This document shows, piece by piece, positions 10,644-20,378 of a DNA stretch of 64,000 nt. This DNA comes from Methylomonas sp. EFPC3. GTDB lineage: Bacteria > Pseudomonadota > Gammaproteobacteria > Methylococcales > Methylomonadaceae. The position numbers and the translations under genes are program-made. The notes beneath the pieces were generated by a model. That model saw nothing but the letters and a program-made list of their open reading frames with translations. It was not told the DNA's origin and did not search any database. The number at the start of each line of letters is the position of its first letter. Within the stretch, counting starts at the first letter, position 1. The stretch is taken from NCBI RefSeq assembly GCF_029643245.1, contig NZ_CP116398.1, positions 1,240,001 to 1,304,000 on the forward strand, written 5' to 3'.

Positions 10644-11369
10644 CTATTTCTCCGCCGGCGCTTCCGTGGGTTCCGCCGACATATCCTGCTTGATACCGTC
10701 GGTAATTAATCTGAGTAAAGAGGTGGCGACGTCGTTGGACAGCGTGGTGCCCGCTTCGTCTTGCACGGTGACTTCGGCCGATTGGGCATCCAACTCGTTG
10801 ACGCTTATTCTGTATTCCTGTTCACGGCTCGGATCGTCGCCGAACAGGAAATTGATTTCATCCAGAAACGATCCGTCGTCCGGCTTGATGGCGTTCGGGT
10901 CGTATTTAACGAAGAAATAGCGTTTATCGACATTGCGTTCGACGACCTCCAGTTTTTGTCGGCTCAAGGCCTTGCCTACCAGCCACCAGGCTTGTTGCGC
11001 GGATTGGTCGATTTGCAAGCTGCTGACATTGGCTGTGGCTGCCGGACGCGGCGCAGGTACCGAGGTTTCGGCAGGCCGAACCGACTCGGTCGGCGGCCTA
11101 GCCTGGGCAACCGCCTCTTCCGATTTCGTTGGAACCGGTTGCGGGGTTGCAGCGGCAACCGGTTCCGCCTTCGCCACCACCGCAGCAGCGGGCGGCGCAG
11201 CCAGGGTTTTGCGTTTGAGATCGTCCGGGATCACCAATTCGGGAATTTCGGTCGTGAATTGGTAATCGCGTTCTTTGTCGGGAAACCAGCTTTTGACATA
11301 ACTACAGGCCGGCATAAGGCTGACCAAGGCGCCGGTAAATACCAACCGTAGAAAATTCGTCGATTTCAT
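10644..11369 (-). CDS. bamC: Outer membrane assembly lipoprotein BamC (NlpB family)
   Basis: A 241-residue lipoprotein: signal peptide with lipobox LMPAC, lipidated Cys22, then an unstructured N-terminal segment, a Pro/Ala-rich linker at about residues 60-115 and a BamC helix-grip domain (QAWWLVGKALSRQKLEVVERN, DDPSREQEYRISVNELD). BamC is a non-essential part of the beta-barrel assembly machine. It is shorter than E. coli BamC (344), having apparently one grip domain. It overlaps dapA by four bases, the classical dapA-bamC arrangement, which supports the call. Confidence 0.88.
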   Translation of the reverse strand: MKSTNFLRLVFTGALVSLMPACSYVKSWFPDKERDYQFTTEIPELVIPDDLKRKTLAAPPAAAVVAKAEPVAAATPQPVPTKSEEAVAQARPPTESVRPAETSVPAPRPAATANVSSLQIDQSAQQAWWLVGKALSRQKLEVVERNVDKRYFFVKYDPNAIKPDDGSFLDEINFLFGDDPSREQEYRISVNELDAQSAEVTVQDEAGTTLSNDVATSLLRLITDGIKQDMSAEPTEAPAEK

Positions 11370-12247
11370 GAGGGCAAAACGCCGGCTTGCCGCATCGCAG
11401 CTCTCACGGTGTCGAAACATTCCGCGCTGAGCCAGGTCAGCGGCAGGCGAATACCCTTGCCGATCAAACCCATTTCCGCAACAGCCCATTTCACCGGAAT
11501 TGGATTTGACTGGATGAATAAAGCCTGGTGCAGACCGGTAAGGTGGGCGTCAATCGCTTCGGCTTCGACTCTATCGCCCCGCATTGCCGCCGCCAACATT
11601 TGGTGCACCAGCCTGGGTGCCACGTTGCCGGTCACGGTGATACTGCCGTTACCGCCGATCAGGCAAAATTCGCAGCTGGTGGCATCGTCGCCGGTGTAAA
11701 GCGCAAACGATGCGTCGGTTAAATCGCGGATTTGTTTGACACGTTCCAGTTTGCCGGTGGCTTCTTTAACGCCGACGATGTTGTCGATCTTGGCCAGCCT
11801 GCCTACCGTTTCCGGCAATAAATCGCAACCGGTGCGGCCGGGCACGTTGTACAGAATTTGCGGGATGTCCACTGCCTCGGCGATAGCCTTGTAATGCAGG
11901 TACAAACCTTCCTGAGTCGGCTTGTTGTAATACGGCGTCACCAGCAAGCAGGCGTCCGCTCCGGCTTGTCTGGCCCGCTCAGTCAAACGGATCGCTTCGC
12001 GGGTGCAATTGGCACCGGTACCGGCGATCACCGGTATCCGGCCGGCTACGCAATCAACCACGAATTTGATTACCGCGCAGTGTTCGTCTTCGTCGAGAGT
12101 TGCCGATTCGCCGGTGGTGCCGACCGCCACCAGTGCGTCGCTGCCCTGCTCTATATGAAATTCAACCAGGTTTCTTAAGCTGGCTTCATCCACCGCACCG
12201 TCTTCCATCATCGGGGTAATCAGCGCAACGATACTACCTTGAATCAT
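11366..12247 (-). CDS. dapA: 4-hydroxy-tetrahydrodipicolinate synthase
   Basis: A 293-residue class I aldolase that condenses pyruvate with aspartate semialdehyde in lysine and diaminopimelate synthesis. Catalytic residues sit where expected: Schiff-base Lys161 in VGVKEATG, Tyr133 in ILYNVPGR, and Thr44-Thr45 in GTTGES. Length equals the family norm. First gene of the dapA-bamC unit; its stop overlaps the bamC start. Aspartate semialdehyde also feeds the hom-thrC genes encoded a few kb away. Confidence 0.97.
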   Translation of the reverse strand: MIQGSIVALITPMMEDGAVDEASLRNLVEFHIEQGSDALVAVGTTGESATLDEDEHCAVIKFVVDCVAGRIPVIAGTGANCTREAIRLTERARQAGADACLLVTPYYNKPTQEGLYLHYKAIAEAVDIPQILYNVPGRTGCDLLPETVGRLAKIDNIVGVKEATGKLERVKQIRDLTDASFALYTGDDATSCEFCLIGGNGSITVTGNVAPRLVHQMLAAAMRGDRVEAEAIDAHLTGLHQALFIQSNPIPVKWAVAEMGLIGKGIRLPLTWLSAECFDTVRAAMRQAGVLPS

Positions 12248-12363
12248 GCAAATCTCTCGTTAAGGTGAACTAAAACCGACGCATTATATCAAGCCGGCCT
12301 TGAAAACTCAGCCTGTTAAATCGGCCCGGCCGGCAAACAAGTTGGCCGCGAAGGGCGCTACAG

Positions 12364-13068
12364 TCAACGCTCGGGACGTAGATGCAATTTGGCAACCCGC
12401 ACATACCAGCCGTAGTACAAGGCATAAGCCACCAGAAACACCAAGTAACCCGACCATAAAATATCGGAAACGAAATGCCCTCCCGAGGTCATTCGGGTAA
12501 AGCCCAGCGTCCAAGCCAAAGTCAGTGTCAATCCAAAATACAGCAGCTTATGGTTTTGCGATAAAAAATACAGCACGAAGAAGCTGTATCCGACCGAACA
12601 ATGGCCGCAGACGAAGGACTTATCCGGGGTATGACCGAATTTCAACGGCGGCGTATATTGATGCTCGCCGCCGAATTGGGTGACATGCACCGGCCGGGCT
12701 CGCCCCCAATGGTCTTTGAAGATCAAATTGACCACCAATCCGGGACCGATGGCAATCACCAACAGAATATATAACGCTCGCAAGCGGAACCTGCGGGTAT
12801 AGGCGTGAAAATGGCTGGCGATATAAACAATCAGCGCAATGGTGCCGGCACATACCGTGAACGGAAACGCGTAGTCGTACAAAACTTCCCACAGCCCCCA
12901 ATGCTGGTATGGCCAAACATCGCCGACGCTGTCGGGCCGGTAAAACAACCCGGCCAGACGTAGATCCAAATCACTAAACCAAAACGGCAATGTGGTGAGT
13001 CCCGCCAGTATCAGCAATATCGCCAGTTCGCGCCGGGCGCGCCTAATTGTCCGATGTAACATGGGCAT
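12364..13068 (-). CDS. PAP2-family membrane phosphatase (lipid phosphatase)
   Basis: A 234-residue membrane protein with about five or six TM helices and the PAP2 signature: KDHWGRARP (motif 1), CGHCSVGYSFF (motif 2, catalytic His) and TRMTSGGHFVSDI (motif 3). It resembles LpxE/LpxF-type lipid A phosphatases or undecaprenyl-diphosphate phosphatases; the substrate is not certain. Translation begins inside the end of the glycosyltransferase gene (ATG at 13068 or two codons later at 13062), so the two are coupled. A pairing with an ArnT-like transferase suggests lipid A or other envelope lipid modification, which is inference. Confidence 0.85.
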   Translation of the reverse strand: MPMLHRTIRRARRELAILLILAGLTTLPFWFSDLDLRLAGLFYRPDSVGDVWPYQHWGLWEVLYDYAFPFTVCAGTIALIVYIASHFHAYTRRFRLRALYILLVIAIGPGLVVNLIFKDHWGRARPVHVTQFGGEHQYTPPLKFGHTPDKSFVCGHCSVGYSFFVLYFLSQNHKLLYFGLTLTLAWTLGFTRMTSGGHFVSDILWSGYLVFLVAYALYYGWYVRVAKLHLRPER

Positions 13069-14587
13069 CCTTGTGAGTTAATCCAGGGCTGACCGGGTCC
13101 GGCCAGAATTTCAAGTTTTCGCCGAGGTACAAATAGTATTTCGCCCCCGGCCGATCCGGATTCGCTATTTCCGCCAAGAACCGAAACCGCTCAAATGCCG
13201 TCGTCAAGACCGGCGGCAACGAGTCGCGAGTTTGTTCGGCGATGACAAAACCATTTTTGCCGATGTACTCGACCGGTCCTGGCCATACCTCATATTGGCT
13301 ACTGACCTCGCCGCTGGTTTCGAAGCGGTAAGTCCGGGGATGGTCCGGCAGATAAAATGCCAGTTCGCTGGCAAGATAACGGTGGCCTAGCGCCAGCAAA
13401 AACGTGTCCTCAACACTCGGCACACTAATCAATCGCTCGAAATGGACATCGATCGCCAGTTCCCGCCAGCTTTTGAAGCGTTTGGTCGGATCCAGCGCCG
13501 TGTTTTGCAGATTGAACGCCTGCAACAGAATCGGTAAGGCGTAGGTGGTAATCACCATCAAATAACCGAAAGCCAGCGCGTATTTGAAGCTGCGCTGCCA
13601 GTAACCGGCGGCGCGTTCGCCGGCCAATAGTATCAGTCCGGTAAAATAGAACGGCATCGGCCAGTTACCCTGAGCCTTTTGCAGAAAACTCAACAGCAAC
13701 ACCCCTAATAATAAGGCCGGCCCCATCAGCAGCAGAAAGCGCTGCTCGGCACCGAGTTTGCCGAACTTGAACACGGCCCGCAGGCTGCTCAGCAGCAGCA
13801 ATACGAAAATCCCCGGAGATATCAACAGGATTTGGTACAGCAGAAAATCCCGCGCCCATTGCACGTGCTTGCCAATCGGGACCGGCTCATGATTGCCGAA
13901 GTGGCTGCGACTGTGGCCGAACATGACCCAATCGTGCTGCTGGTTCCACCACAGGATCGGCACTGCAGCGACTAAAATCGGCAATAAATACAACAGAAAT
14001 TCCCTTTTCAGCAGATGGCGGCGCTGGCTATCGGTGACCAGAAAGATCAGCAACATCGCCGGCAAGGCCAATGCCGCCTGTTTGCTGAGCAAAGCCGCTG
14101 CGCTGGCGCAGCCGGCCCATAACCAGGCCCGCGCGTGACCATCGAATAGGGCGCGGCGCAAATGGTAAATCGCGATGATCCAAAAGCAGTACAGCGGGGG
14201 ATCGATCGTCATCAAAAAATTAGCCAGCACATTGATCGGCGTCGCCAAAATCAACAACAAGGCCAAGGCCCCGCCGCGGCCGCCGTAAAAAGCACGTGCC
14301 GTCGCATAAAAAAACCAGAGAAATACCGTCCCCAACACCAAGGTCGGCATTCGCACCGCAACGGTGTAATCGCCCAGTAACCAGGTAGACAGGCCGATCA
14401 GCCAGGCCACCATCGGCGGTTTGCTGTAGTAACACCAGTCCGGCCGCCGCGACCAGTCCCAGTAATACGCTTCGTCGCCGATCAAATCCAGCCCGTTTGC
14501 CAGCAAAAATCCGGCGCGCACCGCCAAAGCCGTCAGAATTAGGGCAACCGGGTAAGTCTCGATCCAGCGCAAAACTTTTTCAGTCAT
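13043..14587 (-). CDS. Polyprenol-phosphate glycosyltransferase, ArnT/PMT (GT83/GT39) family
   Basis: A 514-residue multi-pass membrane glycosyltransferase of the C type. The first loop contains the acidic GDEAYYWDWS motif and the YYSKPPMVAWLIG segment typical of ArnT and bacterial dolichyl-phosphate-mannose-like transferases; about ten further hydrophobic helices follow, with a soluble C-terminal domain. It probably moves a sugar from undecaprenyl phosphate to lipid A or another envelope acceptor. The start MTEKVLRW lies 8 nt after the recJ stop. It overlaps the PAP2 gene start by about 26 bases. Confidence 0.85.
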   Translation of the reverse strand: MTEKVLRWIETYPVALILTALAVRAGFLLANGLDLIGDEAYYWDWSRRPDWCYYSKPPMVAWLIGLSTWLLGDYTVAVRMPTLVLGTVFLWFFYATARAFYGGRGGALALLLILATPINVLANFLMTIDPPLYCFWIIAIYHLRRALFDGHARAWLWAGCASAAALLSKQAALALPAMLLIFLVTDSQRRHLLKREFLLYLLPILVAAVPILWWNQQHDWVMFGHSRSHFGNHEPVPIGKHVQWARDFLLYQILLISPGIFVLLLLSSLRAVFKFGKLGAEQRFLLLMGPALLLGVLLLSFLQKAQGNWPMPFYFTGLILLAGERAAGYWQRSFKYALAFGYLMVITTYALPILLQAFNLQNTALDPTKRFKSWRELAIDVHFERLISVPSVEDTFLLALGHRYLASELAFYLPDHPRTYRFETSGEVSSQYEVWPGPVEYIGKNGFVIAEQTRDSLPPVLTTAFERFRFLAEIANPDRPGAKYYLYLGENLKFWPDPVSPGLTHKDAHVTSDN

Positions 14588-14595
14588 CGGCCAAC

Positions 14596-16341
14596 TCACT
14601 CCCATTTTTCCAAGTAGTGCAGTAACAGTTGCAGGCTGCGTTGACCGCGAAATTCGTTGATGTCCAATTTGTACGCCGCGTTGATTTTGCGGCAGCCGAG
14701 CCATTTTTCCGGATGATCGGCGAAAAAGGCAATCGCATCCAATAGTTGCCCGCCGAACGGTAATCGCAGCACAAATTTCAGGTGTTGCTGGCCGACGATA
14801 CGGCATTGGATCACGTCGAACACGCCATGAAATTCCGGCTCCGGGAACGCCTGCCCCCACACCGCGGCCTGGCGCAGGGTTTCGGCGAATTCCAAGCTCA
14901 GATGGCGTTCGTCGAGTTCGCCGTCGGAATAAACCTTCTGCTGCAAGTCGACGTTTGCCAGTTTGCCCGCCACCGTTTCGGCGAAGGCCAGCGCAAAATG
15001 GGGATAATCGTGCAGCTTTATGGTCAAGCCGGCCGCCATCGCGTGGCCGCCGAATTTAGTCAAAATCTGCGGATGCTTGGCGGCGATGTCGCTGAGCACG
15101 TCGCGCACGTGCACGCCGGCAATCGACCGGGCCGAGCCTTTGATATCGCCGTTCTCGGCCGGGGCGAACGCAATCACCGGCCGGTGCACGCGGTCCTTGA
15201 TCCGCGCCGCCAGAATCCCAATCACCCCCTGGTGCCAATTGGCGTCGAACAGGCAAACCCCGGCTGGAACATGCTGCTCGTCCAAAGCCTTCATCTCGGC
15301 CAATAAAGCCATGGCTTCGGTTTTCATCTGCCCTTCCACTTCCTTGCGGTCCTGGTTCAGCACATGCAATTGTTCGGCGATATCCCGTGCCAAGCCGGCG
15401 TCGTTGGTCAACAGGCACTGGATGCCCAAGGTCATGTCGTCCATCCGCCCGGCAGCGTTCAGCCGCGGCGCAACGGCAAAACCCAAATCGCTGGCGTGAA
15501 TAGCGGACAGCGACTTCCCGGCCACTTCCACCAAAGCCTTGATGCCGGGCTGGCATTGGCCGGAACGAATCCGCAACAGGCCCTGATGCACCAGAATCCG
15601 GTTAACCTGATCCAACGCCACCACGTCGGCCACAGTACCTAAAGCGGCATAATCGAGTAGTTGGGCCAGATTGGGTTCGGCAATTCGGCGTTTTTCGAAC
15701 CAATGGGTTTCCCGCAGACGAATGCGCAACGCCATCAGGATATAAAACATGACGCCGACGCCGGCGATATTGCGGCTGGGAAACTTATCGTCGGGCAGAT
15801 TCGGATTGACGATGGCGTCGGCTGCCGGCAGCTCTGCGCCGGGCAAATGGTGGTCGGTGATCAGTACCGTGAAGCCGGCGGCTTTCGCGGCTTTGACGCC
15901 GTCGATACTGGAAATGCCGTTATCGACGGTAAGAATGACATCGGGACTCTGCCGTTTTACCAGCTCAACGATTTCCGGTGTCAAACCGTAACCGTATTCG
16001 AAACGGTTGGGGACCACGAAATCCAGGTTTTCCGCCCCCAACGAGGCCAAACCCTTCAGCGCCAACGCACAACTGGTGGCGCCGTCGGCATCGAAGTCTG
16101 CCACGACAGTGATTTTGCTTTGCCGCTCCAAGGCGGCAAGCAAGTGTTCGGCCATGGCTTTCATGCCGGACAACAACCACGGCGAGGGCAAACGCGCCAA
16201 GCCGCGGTCGAGTTGTTCGGCATTTTGAATGCCACGGCTGTTGAAAATCCGTTGCAACACCGGATCCATCTCGCCGAAATGCGGATTTTTCACCTGCTCC
16301 GGGCGGGGAACGATGACTTTTTTTACGCTTTGCAGATACAT
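14596..16341 (-). CDS. recJ: Single-stranded-DNA-specific exonuclease RecJ
   Basis: A 581-residue 5'-3' exonuclease on single-stranded DNA, acting in recombination and mismatch repair. The DHH phosphoesterase motifs are present: ADFDADGATSCALA, LTVDNGI, TDHHLPG, plus the DHHA1 part (NAAGRMDDM, FGGHAMAAG) and the C-terminal OB domain. Length matches the family (about 577). ATG at 16341 (MYLQSVKKV) is chosen; an upstream TTG at 16350 is in frame but abuts the thrC terminator T run. Its own promoter must lie in or before thrC, or it depends on read-through. Confidence 0.95.
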   Translation of the reverse strand: MYLQSVKKVIVPRPEQVKNPHFGEMDPVLQRIFNSRGIQNAEQLDRGLARLPSPWLLSGMKAMAEHLLAALERQSKITVVADFDADGATSCALALKGLASLGAENLDFVVPNRFEYGYGLTPEIVELVKRQSPDVILTVDNGISSIDGVKAAKAAGFTVLITDHHLPGAELPAADAIVNPNLPDDKFPSRNIAGVGVMFYILMALRIRLRETHWFEKRRIAEPNLAQLLDYAALGTVADVVALDQVNRILVHQGLLRIRSGQCQPGIKALVEVAGKSLSAIHASDLGFAVAPRLNAAGRMDDMTLGIQCLLTNDAGLARDIAEQLHVLNQDRKEVEGQMKTEAMALLAEMKALDEQHVPAGVCLFDANWHQGVIGILAARIKDRVHRPVIAFAPAENGDIKGSARSIAGVHVRDVLSDIAAKHPQILTKFGGHAMAAGLTIKLHDYPHFALAFAETVAGKLANVDLQQKVYSDGELDERHLSLEFAETLRQAAVWGQAFPEPEFHGVFDVIQCRIVGQQHLKFVLRLPFGGQLLDAIAFFADHPEKWLGCRKINAAYKLDINEFRGQRSLQLLLHYLEKWE

Positions 16342-16353
16342 ATCAGCCAATAA

Positions 16354-16377
16354 AAAAGCCGGCTGCAGCCGGCTTTT
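16354..16377 (-). terminator. Intrinsic terminator of the alaC-hom-thrC operon
   Basis: A perfect 24-base palindrome rich in GC (AAAAGCCGGCTG and its complement) starts 18 bases past the thrC stop. On the minus strand it is followed by an uninterrupted T run, so it should end transcription of the threonine genes just before recJ. Confidence 0.8.
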
Positions 16378-16395
16378 GCGGGAACAATGCCAGGA

Positions 16396-17490
16396 TCACA
16401 TGTTATCCAGAATCGCTCTTTTCACTGCATCCAGACTGGCTTCGACCGTCACCGGCTGATCGTCCCGGCATTGGGCGATCGCAGTATCCGGGTCTTTGAT
16501 GCCATTGCCGGTCAGGGTGCAGACGATGGTGCTGCCTTCCGGAATATTGCCGTTGCCGATGTCGAACAAGGCTCCGGCCAACGAAGTCGCTGACGCCGGT
16601 TCGCAGAAGATGCCCTCATAAGCTGACAGCATTTTTTGCGCCGCCAGGATTTGTTCGTCGCTGAAAGAGGCAAACCAGCCGCCGGATTGTTTCTGTGCGG
16701 TCCAGGCGCCGTCCCAGGATTGCGGATTGCCGATCCGTATCGCCGTGGCGACGGTCTCGGGGTGTTCGATCGGGTGGCCGGCCAGAAACGGCGCGGCACC
16801 GGCGGCTTGATAACCGCACATCACCGGTCGTTTTTTGGTCACGGCTTTGTGCGTCGCACTGTCGCTAGAATATTCTTTATAACCCTTCCAGTAGGCGGTG
16901 ATGTTGCCGGCATTGCCCACCGGTAGGCAGTGAAAATCCGGCGCATCGCCCAGGGCGTCGACAATTTCGAACGCCGCGGTTTTTTGACCTTCCAGCCGAT
17001 AGGGATTGATCGAATTGACGATGGTCACCGGCGCATGGTCGGCGATTTCCTTGACTATCGCCATGCCGGCATCGAAGTTGCCTTTGATCTGAATGATCTT
17101 GGCGCCGTACATCATGGTCTGCGCCAATTTGCCCAACGCAATCTTGCCCTCCGGAATCAGCACGAAGGCGCGAATGCCGGCGCGCACGGCATAGGCCGCG
17201 GCCGCCGCCGAGGTATTGCCGGTCGAGGCGCAGATAATGGCTTGGCTGCCCTCTTCCACCGCTTTGGTCACGGCCATGGTCATGCCACGGTCCTTGAAGG
17301 AACCAGTCGGGTTCAGGCCTTCGAACTTGACGTAAATATCGACATCCTTGCCGATCAGGCGCGGGATGTTTTGCAGTTGGATCAGCGGAGTGTCGCCTTC
17401 GCAAAGACTAATGATCCGGGTATCGTCGGAGACCGGCAAACGGTCGCGGTAACGATCGATCAGGCCGGTGTAGCGTGTGGGTTTTGCCAT
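16396..17490 (-). CDS. thrC: Threonine synthase
   Basis: A 364-residue PLP enzyme that converts O-phosphohomoserine to threonine. The PLP lysine is Lys66 in [11 protein letters not shown], and the phosphate-binding loop is PVGNAGN. The compact size is the short (Bacillus/Pseudomonas-distinct) form of threonine synthase. It starts three bases after the hom stop and is the last gene of the alaC-hom-thrC unit. Confidence 0.95.
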   Translation of the reverse strand: MAKPTRYTGLIDRYRDRLPVSDDTRIISLCEGDTPLIQLQNIPRLIGKDVDIYVKFEGLNPTGSFKDRGMTMAVTKAVEEGSQAIICASTGNTSAAAAAYAVRAGIRAFVLIPEGKIALGKLAQTMMYGAKIIQIKGNFDAGMAIVKEIADHAPVTIVNSINPYRLEGQKTAAFEIVDALGDAPDFHCLPVGNAGNITAYWKGYKEYSSDSATHKAVTKKRPVMCGYQAAGAAPFLAGHPIEHPETVATAIRIGNPQSWDGAWTAQKQSGGWFASFSDEQILAAQKMLSAYEGIFCEPASATSLAGALFDIGNGNIPEGSTIVCTLTGNGIKDPDTAIAQCRDDQPVTVEASLDAVKRAILDNM

Positions 17491-17493
17491 TGT

Positions 17494-18804
17494 TTATCCT
17501 AAGGTTTCCAGGCGAATGCGCGCGACTTTGCCGCTGACGGTGGCCAGGGCTTCGATGTCGGCAATCGCCGCGTTCATTTCATGTTCCAGCGTCTGCTGAG
17601 TCAGCATGATGATTGGTACCGAGGTTTCGCCTGCCGGCGGCTCCTTTTGAATCAGGGCTTCGATGCTGATGTGGTGCGCCGCCAGAATGCGGCTGACGTC
17701 GGCCAACACGCCGGGTTTGTCCTCGGCGGTCAACCGCAGGTAATAGGCGGTTTTGATCGCGTCGGCCGGCAGCACCGGAATGTCGGCGATGGCGTCCGCT
17801 TGAAACGCCAGATGCGGCACCCGGTTTTCCGGGTCACTGGTCATCGCTCTGACCACATCGACCAGATCGGCGACCACCGCTGAGGCGGTCGGTTCGGCAC
17901 CGGCACCGGCGCCGTAATACAAAGTCGGGCCGACCGCGTCACCGCAAACCAGTACCGCGTTCATGACGCCGTCGACATTGGCGATCAGGCGCCGTTTCGG
18001 AATCAAGGTCGGATGCACCCGCAACTCGATACCGTCGTCGGTTTTGCGGGCGATACCCAGGTTTTTGATCCGGTAGCCCAGGGCCTCGGCATATTCCACG
18101 TCGAGCCGGGTGATCTTGGTAATGCCTTCGGTGAAGACTTTGTCGAATTGTAGCGGAATGCCGAACGCGATCGACGCCAGAATGGTCAGCTTGTGGCCGG
18201 CATCGATGCCTTCGACGTCGAAAGTCGGGTCGGCTTCGGCGTAACCCAGGGCTTGCGCCTCTTTCAGCACGTCGTCGAAATCGCGGCCTTTGTCGCGCAT
18301 TTCGGTGAGAATGTAATTGCCGGTGCCGTTGATGATGCCGGCCAGCCATTTGATCCGGTTGCCGGCCAAGCCTTCGCGGATGGCCTTGATAATGGGTATG
18401 CCACCAGCCACGGCCGCTTCGAACAACACCATCACGCCGTGTTTGCTGGCTTCGGCGAACACCTCGTTGCCGTGCAATGCGATCAGCGCCTTGTTGGCGG
18501 TGACGACGTGTTTGCCGTTGGCGATCGCGGTCAACACCAGCTGTTTCGCCAGGTCGTAACCGCCAATCAGCTCAACGACGACGTCGATCTCCGGGTCGTT
18601 GACAATTTCGAATGGATCGGTGGTCAAGGCAATGCCTTGGGTGTCGCAGATGCGGGCGCGATTCAACTCACGTGCCGACGCCCGCGTCACGACGATTTCG
18701 CGGCCGGCACGGCGGGCGATTTCTTCGGCATTGCGTTTCAACACGTTGACGGTACCGCCGCCGACGGTGCCCAGCCCCAATACTCCAACTCTAACCGGCT
18801 TCAA
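17494..18804 (-). CDS. hom: Homoserine dehydrogenase
   Basis: A 436-residue NAD(P)-dependent enzyme reducing aspartate semialdehyde to homoserine. The Rossmann motif GVLGLGTVGGG is N-terminal, the catalytic segment (FDVEGIDAGHKLTILASIAF) is central, and a C-terminal ACT domain (YYLRLTAEDKPGVLADVSRI) suggests allosteric control, typically by threonine. The start is TTG 18804: AAGGAG lies six bases before it and homologues begin KPVRVG; an upstream TTG at 18828 is in frame but without such a site. It is the monofunctional form, without a fused aspartokinase. Confidence 0.95.
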   Translation of the reverse strand: MKPVRVGVLGLGTVGGGTVNVLKRNAEEIARRAGREIVVTRASARELNRARICDTQGIALTTDPFEIVNDPEIDVVVELIGGYDLAKQLVLTAIANGKHVVTANKALIALHGNEVFAEASKHGVMVLFEAAVAGGIPIIKAIREGLAGNRIKWLAGIINGTGNYILTEMRDKGRDFDDVLKEAQALGYAEADPTFDVEGIDAGHKLTILASIAFGIPLQFDKVFTEGITKITRLDVEYAEALGYRIKNLGIARKTDDGIELRVHPTLIPKRRLIANVDGVMNAVLVCGDAVGPTLYYGAGAGAEPTASAVVADLVDVVRAMTSDPENRVPHLAFQADAIADIPVLPADAIKTAYYLRLTAEDKPGVLADVSRILAAHHISIEALIQKEPPAGETSVPIIMLTQQTLEHEMNAAIADIEALATVSGKVARIRLETLG

Positions 18805-18840
18805 ATCCGACTCCTTTTGTTTACCCAAAACGGCGGGCGA

Positions 18841-20025
18841 TTATACAACGTTGTCTTTTTTCAGCATATTACGGATGCTGCGCAAGGCTTGGCGGGTGCG
18901 TTGCTCGTTTTCGATCAGACTGAAACGGATATGGTCGTCGCCGAATTGGCCGAAGCCGATGCCGGGCGATACCGCGACTTTGGCATCAATGATCAGTTTT
19001 TTGGCAAATTCGATCGAGCCCATCTCGCGGTAGGCTTCCGGGATTTTGGCCCAGACAAACATGGTCGCCTTCGGTTTTTCGACCAGCCAGCCCATCGCGT
19101 TCAAGCCGTCGCACAACACGTCGCGGCGCGATTTGTACATGTCGCAGATTTCCTGCACGCAATCCTGCGGGCCTTCCAGCGCGGTGATCGCCGCCACCTG
19201 GATCGGCGTGAATGCGCCGTAATCCATATACGACTTGATCCGGGTCAATGCCGAGACCAAGGTCGGATTGCCGCACATGAAACCGATCCGCCAGCCCGGC
19301 ATGTTGTAGCTTTTGGATAAGGTGAAAAACTCGACGGCAATATCCTTGGCGCCCGGCACCTGCAGGATCGACGGCGCGACGTAGCCGTCGAACACAATAT
19401 CGGCATAGGCGATGTCATGCACGATCCAGATGTTATGTTCCTTGCAGATGGCGACGACTTTTTCGAAAAAGTCCAATTCCACGCATTGGCAGGTCGGGTT
19501 GCCCGGAAAATTCAGAATCAGCATCTTCGGCTTCGGCCAGCATTCGTCGATGCCTTTCTGCAATTCGGCGAAGAAATCGACGCCGGGAGTCAGCGGCACG
19601 TGGCGAATGTCGGCACCGGCGATCACCACACCGTAGGGATGGATCGGATAGGCCGGATTCGGCACCAATACCACATCGCCGGGGCCCAGGGTTGCCAATG
19701 CCAGATGCGACAAACCTTCTTTCGAGCCGATGGTGACGATGGCTTCGGTATTGGGGTCGAGATCGACGTCGAAACGCTTTTTATACCAGCCGCAAATGGC
19801 TTTGCGTAAGCGCGGAATGCCCTTCGAGACCGAATAACGGTGGGTGTCTCCGCGTTGCGCCACTTCCACCATCTTGTCCAGGATGTGCTTCGGCGTCGGT
19901 TGGTCGGGATTCCCCATACCGAAGTCGATGATATCGTCGCCCGCGGCGCGCGCTTTGGCTTTCAGTTCGTTGACGATGTTGAATACGTAAGGCGGCAGAC
20001 GGCTGATGCGGTGAAATTCTTCCAT
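18841..20025 (-). CDS. alaC: Alanine transaminase / PLP aminotransferase
   Basis: A 394-residue fold type I aminotransferase, most like AlaC (pyruvate + glutamate to alanine + 2-oxoglutarate). Signatures are the N-terminal [30 protein letters not shown], and the PLP lysine in [16 protein letters not shown]. It is often annotated in front of homoserine dehydrogenase in gammaproteobacteria, as here with a short gap, so it may have a role near threonine or methionine metabolism. First gene of the three-gene unit. Confidence 0.93.
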   Translation of the reverse strand: MEEFHRISRLPPYVFNIVNELKAKARAAGDDIIDFGMGNPDQPTPKHILDKMVEVAQRGDTHRYSVSKGIPRLRKAICGWYKKRFDVDLDPNTEAIVTIGSKEGLSHLALATLGPGDVVLVPNPAYPIHPYGVVIAGADIRHVPLTPGVDFFAELQKGIDECWPKPKMLILNFPGNPTCQCVELDFFEKVVAICKEHNIWIVHDIAYADIVFDGYVAPSILQVPGAKDIAVEFFTLSKSYNMPGWRIGFMCGNPTLVSALTRIKSYMDYGAFTPIQVAAITALEGPQDCVQEICDMYKSRRDVLCDGLNAMGWLVEKPKATMFVWAKIPEAYREMGSIEFAKKLIIDAKVAVSPGIGFGQFGDDHIRFSLIENEQRTRQALRSIRNMLKKDNVV

Positions 20026-20136
20026 TAACGGCTCTTGTTGGTCAGATTTTGCGAACGGCTTTTTTGAGAAAGCCGGCTAAGTTACTGTTGTTGCCTGGCG
20101 ATGTCAATTCGCCGGGCAATATCCGGGATCCAGGGT

Positions 20137-20301
20137 TTATTGCGGCAGAGGTTTCGCCGCAAGTTCCGGACTAGCCGCCGCCGTTTCCGTGCGTTGCTGG
20201 TGCAGATAAGAACCGCCGACCAGAAACCCCAACACCAACAGGTAAACGATGGCGGCAATGTTTTTCACTTTTTTCTGTTCGTCTCGATCGGAGGGATGCA
20301 T
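20137..20301 (-). CDS. Small single-span membrane protein
   Basis: A 54-residue protein beginning MHPSDRDEQKKVKN, with one hydrophobic helix at about residues 14-32 (IAAIVYLLVLGFLVGG) and a short hydrophilic, Ala/Pro-rich tail. The positive residues before the helix suggest the N-terminus is cytoplasmic. The codons look like those of neighbouring genes. It sits alone upstream of alaC on the same strand (111 nt gap). No family is recognised; similar tiny proteins are common next to housekeeping genes and are often missed. Confidence 0.6.
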   Translation of the reverse strand: MHPSDRDEQKKVKNIAAIVYLLVLGFLVGGSYLHQQRTETAAASPELAAKPLPQ

Positions 20302-20378
20302 TTTGGTTTCGGTTCCGCTGGCTGAAAGTGGCGTATTTTAGCCGCTGCCGCGGCGGAAGAGAATGCGCTGCGAAATTG

